A DNA stretch of 64,000 nucleotides from Ahaetulla prasina (lineage: Eukaryota; Chordata; Lepidosauria; Squamata; Colubridae): the NCBI RefSeq assembly GCF_028640845.1, contig NC_080543.1:9732959-9796958 (forward strand), written 5' to 3'. The notes under the pieces were generated by a model that ran no database searches, was not told where the DNA came from, and saw nothing but the letters and a program-made list of their open reading frames with translations. Shown piece by piece: positions 41,193 through 50,436 of this stretch. Position numbers and translations under genes: made by a program. Every line of letters starts with the position of its first letter. Positions within the stretch are counted from its first letter, which is position 1.

Positions 41193-41340
41193 TTTTCTGA
41201 GGTTTTCGCGGGTGTTTGTATGTAGGTCTTTGGTTATTCAGGTTTTCTCCCGCGTAAAATTGGAAGTGTCTTGGCAACGTTTCGACGAAGTCTCATTCGT
41301 CATCTTCAGGCTTTAGCTTCGTGCTTCTGGGAGCAATATA
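41193..41340 (-). mobile_element. Penelope-like retroelement terminal fragment (tentative)
   Basis: The minus strand reads CCTGAAGATGACGAATGAGA, then CTTCGTCGAAACGTTGCCAA and AATTTTACGCGGGAGAAAAC. CTGAAGATG + stem + GTCGAAACG is the arrangement I recall from Penelope-like element termini, whose terminal repeats are known to carry hammerhead ribozymes. GACGAA/TTCGTC would form stem II ahead of GAAA. The usual CUGAUGA core is altered here (CTGAAGAT), so activity is doubtful. Confidence 0.5.
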
Positions 41341-41445
41341 TTTAAATATATATATTTTTAAAAAGTTGAGCATGAACAATCAGCTCTGGTAGATGTCTGT
41401 CCTCCAGAGTCCTAATTTAGTTCTCCATCTTCCATTATTCAATTC
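41341..41445. other. Unassigned stretch
   Basis: Short AT-rich segment. Confidence 0.35.
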
Positions 41446-41840
41446 AATGAACGGTTGCAGGAACTGGGCATAGCTAGTCTAGGGAAGCAAAGGACCAGGG
41501 GAGACAGGATAGCAGTCTTCCAATATTTGAGGGGCTGCTGCAGAGAGGAAGAAATCAAACTATTTTCCAAAGCACCTGAAGGCCAGACAAGGAATAATGG
41601 ATGGAAATTGAACAAGGAGAGATTCAACCTGGAAATAAGGAGAAATTTTCTGACAGTGAGAGCAATCAACCCATGGAACAGAAGTTGCCTTCAGAAGTTG
41701 TGGGAGCTTCATCCCTGGAGACTTTTAAGAAGAGACTGGACTGCCATCTGTCAGAAATGGTGTAAGGTCTCCTGCTTGGGCGGGGGGGTTGGATTTGATG
41801 CCCTACAAGGTCCCTTCCAACTCTGTTTTTCTGTTTAAAT
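41446..41840 (+). mobile_element. CR1 LINE 3' end, divergent subfamily
   Basis: LGKQRTRGDRIAVFQYLRGC, KAPEGQTRNNGWKLNKERFN, then a UTR with GGATTTGATGCCCTACAAGG. Matches the subfamily at 27600 and not the main one. Confidence 0.9.
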
Positions 41841-41926
41841 GAATAACTGACAGGTTTTTGGCTGCAAAATCTAGACCACCCTCAAATGGCTGTAAAGATT
41901 TGAGTCTTCCTTATCTCCTTGCTACT
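41841..41926. other. Unassigned stretch
   Basis: Short. Confidence 0.3.
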
Positions 41927-41934
41927 GTTTATTG

Positions 41935-42255
41935 CAGGAGTGTCAAACACAAGTCCCGAAGCCCGGATTCGGCCTGTGATATGGTCGGATCTGGTCCACG
42001 AGGCCATCCTAGAAAATGTAAGGGGCCGGGCCGCGTCGCTTCAGCCCGGTCTACCCATTGGGAAGAGGAAACATGCCAGCAGTTTGGAGAGTAACGTCAA
42101 GTTGGCCACGCCTATCCAGTTGGCCATGCCCAGTAAGTGTTGTCAAGCTGGCCATACCCACCCAGTTGGTCACATCCTCCCGCCCCCCCCCCCCGCCCCC
42201 GAGATAAACTACAGCCCTAATGCAGCCCTCAATAAAATTGACTTTGACAACCCTG
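41935..42255. mobile_element. hAT-like MITE (CAGGGGTGTCAAAC type)
   Basis: Left CAGGAGTGTCAAACACAAGT, right GACTTTGACAACCCTG, with 8-bp TSD GTTTATTG (41927-41934)/GTCTATTG (42256-42263). Interior repeats of AAGTTGGCCACGCC/AGTTGGCCATGCC. Same family as 59572-59904. Confidence 0.9.
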
Positions 42256-42263
42256 GTCTATTG

Positions 42264-42645
42264 GTTGTCTGGAGGCTTACATTTCAGATATAGTAACTCT
42301 CACTTGTATATGCTAGTTTTCCTAGCGTGCAGGTGCTAATTGGCTGCCTTCTGTTTTTGACGAAAAGCGGCCTTCTCACTTCTACCTTACAACATAGATC
42401 TAATGTCACTGTTGAAATGCAATGAAGTTTTGTTTGAAGTCTTCTCTCTCGTTGTGCCCTAGTTTTTCACAATACCCTCTGCCAAGCCGTCGTGAAAAAC
42501 ATGTTTCCCTTCTCTCAGACTCACTTTTGTCATTCTATTCCATTCACACCCGGCACAAAGCCACAGGTCAGTTATACACTATGGGTGATGATTCAGAATA
42601 ACGCTGCCTTCTTACCCGAGATGCTATGTGCCAACTCCCCAAATT
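42264..42645. other. Unassigned stretch
   Basis: Nothing recognised. Confidence 0.45.
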
Positions 42646-42814
42646 AAATTGCACAGCGTTAGCACTCATCCCTCTCCTAGAAGAATGAAATATTTTGGGA
42701 AATATTAAAAAAAGGGCAGAACATTATATTTCCCTAAAGGAGAAACATGATCTTAGAAAGCAGCCCCCCGCCTTTCTTAATAGCCCAGCAGGATTGGGTC
42801 AACCTAACTACAAG

Positions 42815-43154
42815 TCGTAGGGGACGTGGTGGCTCAGGGGCTAGGACGTTGAACTTGTCGATCGAAAGGTCGGCAGCTCGGCGGTTCGAATCCCTAGTGC
42901 TGCCGTGTAACGGGGTGAGCTCCCGTTACTTGTCCCAGCTTCTGCCAACCTAGCAGTTTCGAAAGCACGTAAAAATGCAAGTAGAAAAAATAGGGACCAC
43001 CTTTGGTGGGAAGGTAACAGTGTTCCGTGCGCCTTTGGCATTGAGTCATGCTGGCCACATGACCACGGAGACGTCTTCGGACAGCATGGGCTCTTCGGCT
43101 TTGAAACGGAGATGAGCACGTATGTGCGAGGGGAACCTTTATCGTTACCTTTTT
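42815..43154 (+). mobile_element. Sauria-type SINE, full length
   Basis: GGGACGTGGTGGCTCAGGGG head, GCGGTTCGAATCCCTAG B-box region, tail ACCTTTATCGTTACCTTTTT. 9-bp TSD AACTACAAG at 42806-42814 and 43155-43163. Confidence 0.94.
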
Positions 43155-43183
43155 AACTACAAGACAAAAGACCTTCAGCTCCA

Positions 43184-44079
43184 TAAAGAGACGATAATTG
43201 CCTGGGGGAAATGTTTTGGACATGGCATTGATTTAGAGGTATGGCAAAAACTTTGGACTCAAAACTACAAAATGACAATGTCTACCGCATACAAAGAGAA
43301 TTTGTATAAGATGTTTTATAGATGGCATTTACTCCCGACAAGAATAGCTAAAATGTTTAAGAACAAATCTGGAAAATATTGGAAGTGCCATCAGATTCCT
43401 GGTTCATATTACCATATGTGGTGGACATGTGTAGAGGCTAAAAGATATTGGTCTAAAATCCACACATGGTTGGAAAAGATGATAAAGAAACATATTGATC
43501 TTAAACCAGAGGGTTTTTTTTATAGCTGAAACATATAGTAGAGAATTGAGACACTTGATTGTAAATGTTTTGACAGCAGCAAGGATCGTATTTGCTAAAA
43601 ATTGGAAAAATGAAAAATTACCATCGCAGGATGAAATTATTAGGAAAATGATGGAGTGCACAGAAATGAGCAAATTGACTTTAGAAATTAGAGAACAAGA
43701 GGATAAACAATTCTATAAGATATGGGATCTCTTTTATCAATGTTAGAAGGGGAATTATGTTAAAAGGAATTAAGAAAGGTTAGAATATAGGGAAATGTTT
43801 AAACTATATAATTGTCTTTAGGGAAAGGACTTGAAGATGTGTAATATTAATTTGGAAAGCTGATTTTAAGGGAGAAATTGAAACGTTATAATTAACTAGA
43901 AATTATTTGATTACAGTTGAGATACATATCATACTGATATAATGTAAGTTTAGATAAATTAATTGGAATGTAATTGGGCACACAGGATTGGGGATCAACC
44001 CATCGACACGATGTATTTGGATTGATGATGATTTTATGTATATTTGTTTGTTAAAAATAAAAAAAAATTCTTAAAAAAA
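43184..44079 (+). mobile_element. L1 LINE, 5'-truncated, with poly(A) and TSD
   Basis: ORF2 C-terminal part (43122-43529 frame): YKMFYRWHLLPTRIAKMF and GSYYHMWWTCVEAKRYWSKI, the CCHC-like H..WW.C region of L1 ORF2. After a short frameshift (T run near 43513) comes IAETYSRELRHLIVNVLTAA. It ends in an A-rich tail (44053-44079). 16-bp TSD AAGACCTTCAGCTCCA (43168-43183)/AAGACGTTCAGCTCCA (44080-44095), one difference. A textbook target-primed insertion, fairly recent. Confidence 0.93.
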
Positions 44080-44488
44080 AAGACGTTCAGCTCCAGGATG
44101 ATGGGATTAAGATATGGCCCTTCAGGACATAATAGGACCATTTAGCAGAAGACACAGAGCTCACTGCATTGCACAATCTCCTAAGGACATTGCATCACCC
44201 AGCAAACTTCAACCAAACCTGGGAGCTCAGACAAACATGATCCCTTAGGAATCTGACAACACCCAATAGAATATATGTTCTTGCACAGGAACAGGAAGCT
44301 CAAGTTCAAAGCCCAAGGGAAGGTATAGATACACCCAACTCTCCACTCCATGTGGTCAGCTGTCCAGAATCACACGTGCTTGGTGGTTCTGCTTCATCAT
44401 TAAACCATCTTTCCAATCAGCCTCCATGTTTCCAGTGTCTTTCTCCTGGCTTGGAACGGAACCAGATGGATATTTCTTCCAACAAAAT

Positions 44489-44841
44489 CAAAACGTTAAA
44501 GATACATGAACATAATTTGAAAATGGCCCACATTTTGTAAGATCACCGAATCTCCAAAGAGTTCCACGTTTTCAAGTCTCCGAGCCCAGCACCTACATTT
44601 AAAAAAAAATAAAGATGATCCAATGTCTCACTTAGCAACATAATTTTCGGGCTCAGTTATGAGGGCTCAGTTATGAGGGCTCAGTGAATTGAGGGCTTCC
44701 TGGAATAGGGTACGGCTTTCCAGCTGAATGTAGGTGATTCGTTTTCAGAAGAGGCTGTAATGAACTCTGAAGCACAATCACATACAATGCCAGTCAGTCA
44801 AAAGTAAAGTCTTACTCGCTGTGTCCAGTTCATAGTAATTA
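44489..44841. other. Mostly unassigned, with a Tigger-like scrap
   Basis: 44612-44700 resembles the Tigger-like element (CTCACTTAGCAACATAATTT, GGGCTCAGTTATGAGGG), with an 18-bp unit GGGCTCAGTTATGAGGGC partly triplicated. The remainder is unassigned. Confidence 0.4.
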
Positions 44842-44870
44842 GAGTTTGGAGTGTCAGATGCAAGCAAAGT

Positions 44871-45696
44871 ATTGCTCAATAGTAGTAACTCCGAGAGGGG
44901 GTCCTAGTGGACAACCATTTAAATATGAGCTACGGGTGTGCTGCAGCTGCCAAAAAAGCCAACACAATTCTAGGCTGCATAAACAGAGGGATAGAATCAA
45001 GATTACGTGAAGTGTTAATACCACTTTATAATGTCTTGGTAAGGCCACACTTGGAATATTGCATTCAGTTTTGGTCACCATGATTTAAAAAAGATATTGA
45101 GACTCTAGAAAGAGTGCAGAGAAGAGCAACCAAGATGATGAGGGGACTGGAGGTTAAAACATATGAAGAACGGTTGCATGAACTGGGTATGTCTAGTTTA
45201 ATGAAAAGAAGGACTAGGGGAGACCTGATACCAGTGTTCCAATATCTCAGGTGCTGCCACAAAGAAGAGGGAGTCAAGCTATTCTCCAAAGCACCTGAGG
45301 CAGAACAAGAAGCAATGTGTGGAAACCAATCAAGGAGAGAAGCAACCTAGAACAGGGGTCTCCAACCTTGGTCCCTTTAAGACTTGTGGACTTCAATTCC
45401 CAGAGTCCCTCAGCCAGCAAAGCTGGCTGAGGAACTCTTGGAGTTGAAGTCCACAAATCTTAAAGCGACAAAGTTGGAGACTCCTGACCTAGAACTAAGG
45501 AGAAATTTCCTGACAGTGAGAACAATTAATCAGTGGAACAACCTGCCTCCAGAAGCTGTGCATGCTCCAATACTGAAAGTTTTTAAGAAAAGATTGGATA
45601 ACAATTTGTCTGAAGTAATGTAAGGTTTCATGCCTAAGCAGAGGGTTGGACTAGAAGACTTCCAAGTCCCTTCCAACTCCGTTATTCTATTCTATT
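44871..45696 (+). mobile_element. CR1 LINE 3' half with nested foldback MITE
   Basis: ATTGCTCAATAGTAGTAACT to an ATTCTATT tail; coding remnant [20 protein letters not shown]. 6-bp flanking repeat CAAAGT at 44865-44870 and 45697-45702. The undisturbed target is present in the duplicated copy at 47522-47527. Foldback at 45353-45486. Confidence 0.94.
45353..45486. mobile_element. Palindromic foldback MITE in CR1
   Basis: CAGGGGTCTCCAACCTTGGT to AAGTTGGAGACTCCTG. Arms ACTTGTGGACTTCAATTCCC/GGAGTTGAAGTCCACAAATC around a CCAGCAAAGCTGG loop region. Perfect 8-bp TSD ACCTAGAA at 45345-45352 and 45487-45494. Confidence 0.96.
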
Positions 45697-45982
45697 CAAA
45701 GTCACACTCCTCATTTCATCCACCTTTCATCTCACCCTAAGAAAGCCGACGCAGTGTGGGAAACTTCTGCCAAAAGCTGGGATACACCTGCCTACATAAC
45801 ACTACAAGAAGGCAAGAGGGAGAAAAAAAGAGGACACACAAAGAACAGAAAAGGTGTGGAGGTAGCACAACAAAACCAGAGCTGGGAAAAACACATTTTT
45901 TCATTATGGAAAAGGTGAGCTGGCAATGACTTTATAAATTTGCCTTTTTACTGAATGAGGGCTGGTCCGTAATTGCATCTTG

Positions 45983-46035
45983 TAAATCAAGGACTTCAAG
46001 TAGTCCTTGCTTTACAGCTGATTTACAGATTTAGA
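45983..46035. other. Short junction with Tigger-like terminus
   Basis: TAGTCCTTGCTTTACAGC resembles the Tigger-like left end, at once followed by RTE sequence. Confidence 0.45.
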
Positions 46036-47120
46036 GACTGTCACCACCCCTGGAACGCTTCTAATCAATGGAGAAACCCTAAAGGAAATGGACATTTTTC
46101 GGTATCTGGGATCCCACCTCCAAGGCAATGGCGACATAAATGGTGAGGTGCGAGCAAGGGTGAATGCAGCCTGGATGCGTTGGCGAGACCCCAGCGGTGT
46201 GTTATGTGGCAGACAAATGCCAACCCGTCATAAATCTAAGACTTACAAGACAACCATCTGCCATTTTGCACTGTATGGCACTGAATGCTGGGCAGCAACC
46301 ACAGGGACCGAAAGCTATCTCTGTGCCATGGAAATGGGAATGCTCTGTAGGATATCGGGCATGTCCCTTCTTGACCACATCACAAATGACACCATTAGAG
46401 GACATTTTGGTGTGGCGCCAATTATAGAGAAGAGAAGGGAAGGGAAGAGAGGGGAAGGGAAAGAGAAGGGAAGGAAAGGAAAGGAAAGGAAAGGAGGGGA
46501 GGGAGGGAGGAGAAGAGGGAGGAGAAGGAAGGGAAGGAGGGAGGGAAAAGAAAGAGAAGGAAAGGAAAGGAAAGGAGAAAGAAAGGAAGGGAAGGGAGGG
46601 AGGAGAAGGAAGGAAGGGAAGGGAAGGAAGGAGAGGAAGGAAGAGAAGGGAAGGAAGGAAGGGAAGGAAGGAAGGGAAGGGAAGGGAAGGAAAGGAAAGG
46701 AAAGAGGGAGGGAGGAGGGAGGGAGGGAGGGAGGGAGGAGAAGAGGAAGGAAGGAAGGAAGGGAAGGGAAGGGAAGGGAGGGAGGGAGGGAGGGAGGGAG
46801 GGAAGGGGAGGGAAAAAAGAGAAGATGAGAGAAAGAGAGTGAGAGAGAGAGAGAGAGAGAAGAGAAGAGAAGAGAAGAGAAGGCTCCGCTGGTATGGACA
46901 TGCCCAGAGAGCAGCACCTTCCACCGTTGGCAAGACTGCCTACTGTCTACCAACTAGAAGTCAATGGCCAGCAACTTCGCAGGCGTCCAAAACAGAGATG
47001 GCAAGACACCCTTAACAGAGATATGCAAGCTGCAGGCCTGTGCCCTGGAGATGCAGCTGATTGTGCAAAGTGGCGTTCAATGATCCGAAAAGCGGACCCT
47101 GTACTTGTGGGAACACACAA
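46036..47120 (+). mobile_element. RTE-type LINE ORF C-terminal region, split by a purine tract
   Basis: First part (46036-46427) reads FRYLGSHLQGNGDINGEVRA, KTYKTTICHFALYGTECWAA and MEMGMLCRISGMS..DHITN, the YLGS...YG.E.W...M..R pattern that follows the reverse transcriptase in RTE/Bov-B LINEs. After 460 bp of GA-rich repeat it resumes at 46886 with RLRWYGHAQRAAPS and GRRPKQRWQDTLNRD (frameshifted relative to each other). The RT core and endonuclease are missing. Sub-family not assigned. Confidence 0.85.
46428..46885. repeat. Purine (GGAA/GGGA/GA) tract inside the RTE ORF
   Basis: Mixed GGAAG, GGGAGG, GAGAGA and AGAGAAG units. It sits between the codons for VAPIIEKR and RLRWYGH, a spot where the family normally has purine-rich codons. 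Confidence 0.93.
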
Positions 47121-47250
47121 GGAAGGAAGGAAGGAAGGAAGGAAGGAAGGAAGGAAGGAAGGAAGGAAGGAAGGAAGGAAGGGGTAGGTATAGATGGGAG
47201 AAAGAAAGGAAGGGAAGGGAAGGGAAAGGAGAAAGAAAGAATGAAAGAAA

Positions 47251-47290
<40 letters not shown>

Positions 47291-47381
47291 ATGAAAGAGG
47301 AAGGAAGGAAGGAAGGAAGGAAGAGGTAAGTATAGATGGGAGAAAGAAAGGAAGGGAAGGGAAAGGAAGGGAAAGGAAAGG

Positions 47382-47456
<75 letters not shown>

Positions 47457-47497
47457 GAAAGGAGAAAGGAGAAAAGAGAAAGGAGGAGGAGGTGGTG
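47118..47497. repeat. (GGAA)n/(GAAA)n compound microsatellite
   Basis: GGAA block, a GTAGGTATAGATGGGAG spacer, GAAA block, GGAA block, a near-identical GTAAGTATAGATGGGAG spacer, and a second GAAA block. The spacer repetition shows the compound unit duplicated as a whole (period about 155 bp). Confidence 0.93.
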
Positions 47498-47499
47498 GT

Positions 47500-47817
47500 A
47501 GTTTGGAGTGTCAGATGCAAGCAAAGTCACACTCCTCATTCCATCCACCATTCATCGCACCCACCGGGTGGGAAACTTCTGCCAAAAGCTGGAATACACC
47601 TGCCTACATAACACTACAAGAAGGCAAGAGGGAGAGAAAACAAAAAGAAGACACACAAAGAACAGAAAAGAAATGTGGAGGTAGCACCAAAAAGTCACAA
47701 CAACAGACTAGACTTGGGAAAAACACTTTTTTTTTCCATTACAGAAAAGGTGAGCTGGCAATGACTTTATAAATTTGTCTTTTTATTGAATGAAGGCTGG
47801 TCTATAACTGCATCTTG
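47500..47817. repeat. Duplicated segment, copy 2 (empty CR1 site)
   Basis: AGTTTGGAGTGTCAGATGCA directly joined to AGCAAAGTCACACTCCTCAT, then TTCTGCCAAAAGCTGGAATA to GACTTTATAAATTTGTCTTT. Aligns to 44842-44870 plus 45703-45982 with scattered differences and a small indel (CACCCACCGGGTGGG versus CACCCTAAGAAAGCC..). Confidence 0.9.
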
Positions 47818-47887
47818 GTCAGCCTTCCCCAACCTGGAGCCCTCCCGCTGTTGGCCATGTTTGTTTCCAGATTATGAGCACCATGGA

Positions 47888-48752
47888 CTTCAAGTCGCCC
47901 TTGATTTACAGCCATTTGTTTAGTGACCATTCAGAGTTACAAAGGCACTGAAAAAAAAAGTGACTTATGACCATTTTTCACAATTATGGCCCATGATCAC
48001 GTGATCAAAATTCTAACGTTTGGCAACTGGCATGTATTTGTGATGGTTGTGGTGTCCCAGAGTCATGTGTTCAACTTTAGCGACCTTTGTTGTGATTCCA
48101 GCCCCCAAACCTGGCCCCATGCCCGAAAGTGACTCAGAAAGTGAGGGGGAAGGGCCGGTAAGACTTACCTCGGAAGCACCGATTCCTTTGATTCGGCTCC
48201 AGGAGCCAGAACCAGACCAGTCAGAGGACGTAATGAGGCCGTCATCTCCTGATTCCTCCCTTCCCCAGGCTACGACTTCAGACCCAGCTGATAATAATAA
48301 TCAAGCTTGGGTTGACCCGCGCTTCAGAAGATTAGAGAGGCAGCGTCATTATAATAGGATATATAAGGAGCTTTGGGACTGCTCTCACTCCACGGGAAGC
48401 AAAAGTTTAGCTGAACCGTTTCAAAAAGAGCTGAAAGTCTTGCTACGTGAGTCATTTGTTTGAACTTTGGCAGGCAGCTGCGATTTCTCTGCCAGGAGTC
48501 ATAAGAGCTGTCAGTCCACTGGCTGAAGGCCAGCTTGTGGGTCTGAAGTGGGGAAGGAGACAGAACAACCTTCTGACCAGCAAAATCAATGAGGAAGACA
48601 GATTTGTTATTAACTTAACAATTGCAGTGATTCACTTAACTCCTGTGGCACGAAAGGTCGTATAATGGGGCAAAACTCACTTAGCAACTGTGTTCCTTAG
48701 CACTGGAAAGTTTGGACTCAGTTATGGTCGTATGTCAAGGACTATCTGTAAC
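47888..48752 (+). mobile_element. Tigger-like element split by an F3 LTR
   Basis: Left AAGTCGCCCTTGATTTACAG, then CACTGAAAAAAAAAGTGACT; right half 48568-48752 with ACCTTCTGACCAGCAAAATC, AGTGATTCACTTAACTCC and terminus TCAAGGACTATCTGTA. Non-autonomous. Confidence 0.8.
48088..48567 (+). mobile_element. Solo LTR, family F3
   Basis: TGTTGTGATTCCAGCCCCC to AGACAGAACA, with perfect 5-bp TSD ACCTT at 48083-48087 and 48568-48572. The frame from the second base stays open about 125 codons to 48463: acidic (PESDSESEGEGP) and then WVDPRFRRLERQRHY. TATATAA near 48361. Confidence 0.94.
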
Positions 48753-48888
48753 AACTTTGGAAGAGTTCAAGTCGAAGAAGGAAGGGGTCTCATATGGGGA
48801 GGGGGGTTTGATTAATAACAGATCTCACCTTCCTCCCTCCTCATCCTATTCACTTTCTCCCCCTCTTTTAATTGGAGCTGTGTAATTG
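48753..48888. other. Unassigned stretch
   Basis: Short, nothing recognised. Confidence 0.35.
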
Positions 48889-49095
48889 GAGCCGTGGTGG
48901 CGCAGTGGTTAGAGTGCAGCATTGCAGGCTAATTCACTGCCCACTACCAGCAGTTCGATTCTGACCGGTTGACTCAGCCTGCCATCCTTCCGAGGTGGGT
49001 AAAATGAGGACCCAGATTGTTGGGGGCAAGAAGTTGACTCTGTAAACTGCTTGGAGATGGCTGCAAAGCACAGCGAAGCAGTATAGAAGTCTATT
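48889..49095 (+). mobile_element. tRNA-derived SINE (GGCGCAGTGGTTAGAG type)
   Basis: GGAGCCGTGGTGGCGCAGTG A-box region, CAGTTCGATTCTGACC B-box region, GAGGTGGGTAAAATGAGGAC body, GAAGCAGTATAGAAGTC tail. It runs straight into a GGAA array. Confidence 0.93.
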
Positions 49096-49174
49096 GGGAA
49101 GGAAGGAAGGAAGGAAGGAAGGAAGGAAGGAAGGAAGGAAGGAAGGAAGGAAGGAAGGAAGGAAGGAAGGAAGG
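49096..49174. repeat. (GGAA)n microsatellite at SINE tail
   Basis: Pure GGAA run between two SINEs of the same family. Confidence 0.97.
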
Positions 49175-49780
49175 ATTTGTGGTGGTGCAGTGATTAGAAT
49201 GCAGTAAAGGTAAAGGTAAAGATTTCCCTCGCACATATGTGCTAGACGTTCCTGATTCTAGGGGGCGGTAATCATCTCCGTTTCAAAGCTGAAGAGCCAG
49301 CGCTGTCCGAAGATGTCTCCGTGGTCATGTGGCCAGCATGACTCAACGCCAAAGGCGCACAGAACGCAGTTACCTTCCCATCAAAGGTGGTCCCTATTTT
49401 TCTACTTGCATTTTTTATATGCTTCAAATTGTTAGGTTGGCAGAAGCTGGGACAAGTAACGGGAGCTTACCCCGTTTCGCAGCACTAGGGATTCGAACCG
49501 CTGAACTGCCGACCTTTCGATCGACAAGCTCACTGTCTTAGCCACTGAACCTCCGCGTCCCATTAGAATGCAGTACTACAGGATAATTCACTGCTCACTG
49601 TCAGGCGTTCAATTCTGAACGACTCAAAATTGACTCAGCCTTCCATCCTTCTGAGGTGGGTAAAATGAGGACCCAGATTGTTGGGGGCAAGAGGTTGACC
49701 CTGTAAACCACTTCGAGAGGGCTGTAAAAGCACTGTGAAGCGGTATATAAGTCTAAGTGCTATTGCTATTGCTAAGTCCA
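49175..49780 (+). mobile_element. tRNA-derived SINE split by a Sauria SINE
   Basis: TTTGTGGTGGTGCAGTGATT head, resuming after the insertion with ATTAGAATGCAGTACTACAG and continuing to GAAGCGGTATATAAGTC and a GCTATTGCTATTGCT tail. Confidence 0.93.
49207..49561 (-). mobile_element. Sauria-type SINE nested in another SINE
   Basis: Reversed tail at left, reversed tRNA-like head (TTAGCCACTGAACCTCCGCG) at right. Perfect 14-bp TSD ATTAGAATGCAGTA at 49193-49206 and 49562-49575, lying in the A-box region of the older SINE, whose promoter it therefore splits. Confidence 0.96.
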
Positions 49781-50428
49781 AGGCATTATAAAGCGGTATT
49801 AACATTTCAGCAAAGCAATATGTTATTATGGTCTGGGAAAGGTGCCTGAATGCATACATTGACGTGATAGAAATACAGAATCCAATGATCTTCATGCAAT
49901 GAACATTTGTGACAAAGCAACTGGGAAGTTACCCAAAGTTTCATTATATTTGTTAAGAATCAACCTTCTAGCTTCCTCTTCTCATTCTGACTCTGTACAA
50001 ATATACAGCAATACAGAAAAAGTGTAGGAGCTGCTGGGTGGCTTAGAAATGAAGATGCTTGTCAACAACAGATGTTTCTCTATCAGGGCATAAAGAGACA
50101 ATATCTGCTACGAACTCTGCATAGGTATCAGGAAGGGCATCCGGCCAGTAAACGCCCAGCTCTATTCAGTTGCCCTGACTTTATCCCCAAGTCAGGGATT
50201 CAAGGTCGTAAAAAAGAAGAAGGAAAAAAACCAGAAAGAGTATAGGAGGGGCAAACACTAGGCCTTTATTTACTGTTCAGAAAGAAAATGCTTATTTAGC
50301 TAAGTAGACCCGGTAGCTGGTTATAAAGGACTGGGACCATCAATCTGAATTGTTTTGGATGCCCCAAATTATCCAGAAAAAAATCGATCAAACATTTATA
50401 AGAAATCATAATACAGGGAAGAGAATAC
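49781..50428. other. Mostly unassigned, possible RTE 3' fragment
   Basis: 49781-49808 resembles an inverted CR1 scrap (CATTATAAAGCGGTATTAAC). 50120-50215 has GGTATCAGGAAGGGCATCCG, a phrase I associate with RTE LINE 3' ends. The rest is unassigned. Confidence 0.4.
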
Positions 50429-50436
50429 ATGTACAT

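Larger units (their letters stand above)
42650..44484 (+). mobile_element. Solo LTR, family F4, with nested SINE and L1
   Basis: Starts TGCACAGCGTTAGCACTCAT (degenerate TGTAGAAAGTCAGCAC), ends TATTTCTTCCAACA, with 4-bp TSD AAAT at 42646-42649 and 44485-44488. Without the SINE (42815-43154) and L1 (43184-44079) about 575 bp remain. Confidence 0.82.
44842..45982. repeat. Duplicated segment, copy 1 (CR1-interrupted)
   Basis: AGTTTGGAGTGTCAGATGCA (44842) and, beyond the CR1, CACACTCCTCATTTCATCCA through GAAAAGGTGAGCTGGCAATG to CATCTTG (45982). Copy 2 at 47500-47817 is colinear without the CR1. Confidence 0.88.

Noticed and set aside
46202..47551. Proline/serine/leucine-rich frames of up to 243 codons
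   Set aside because: Antisense of an RTE remnant plus purine repeats.
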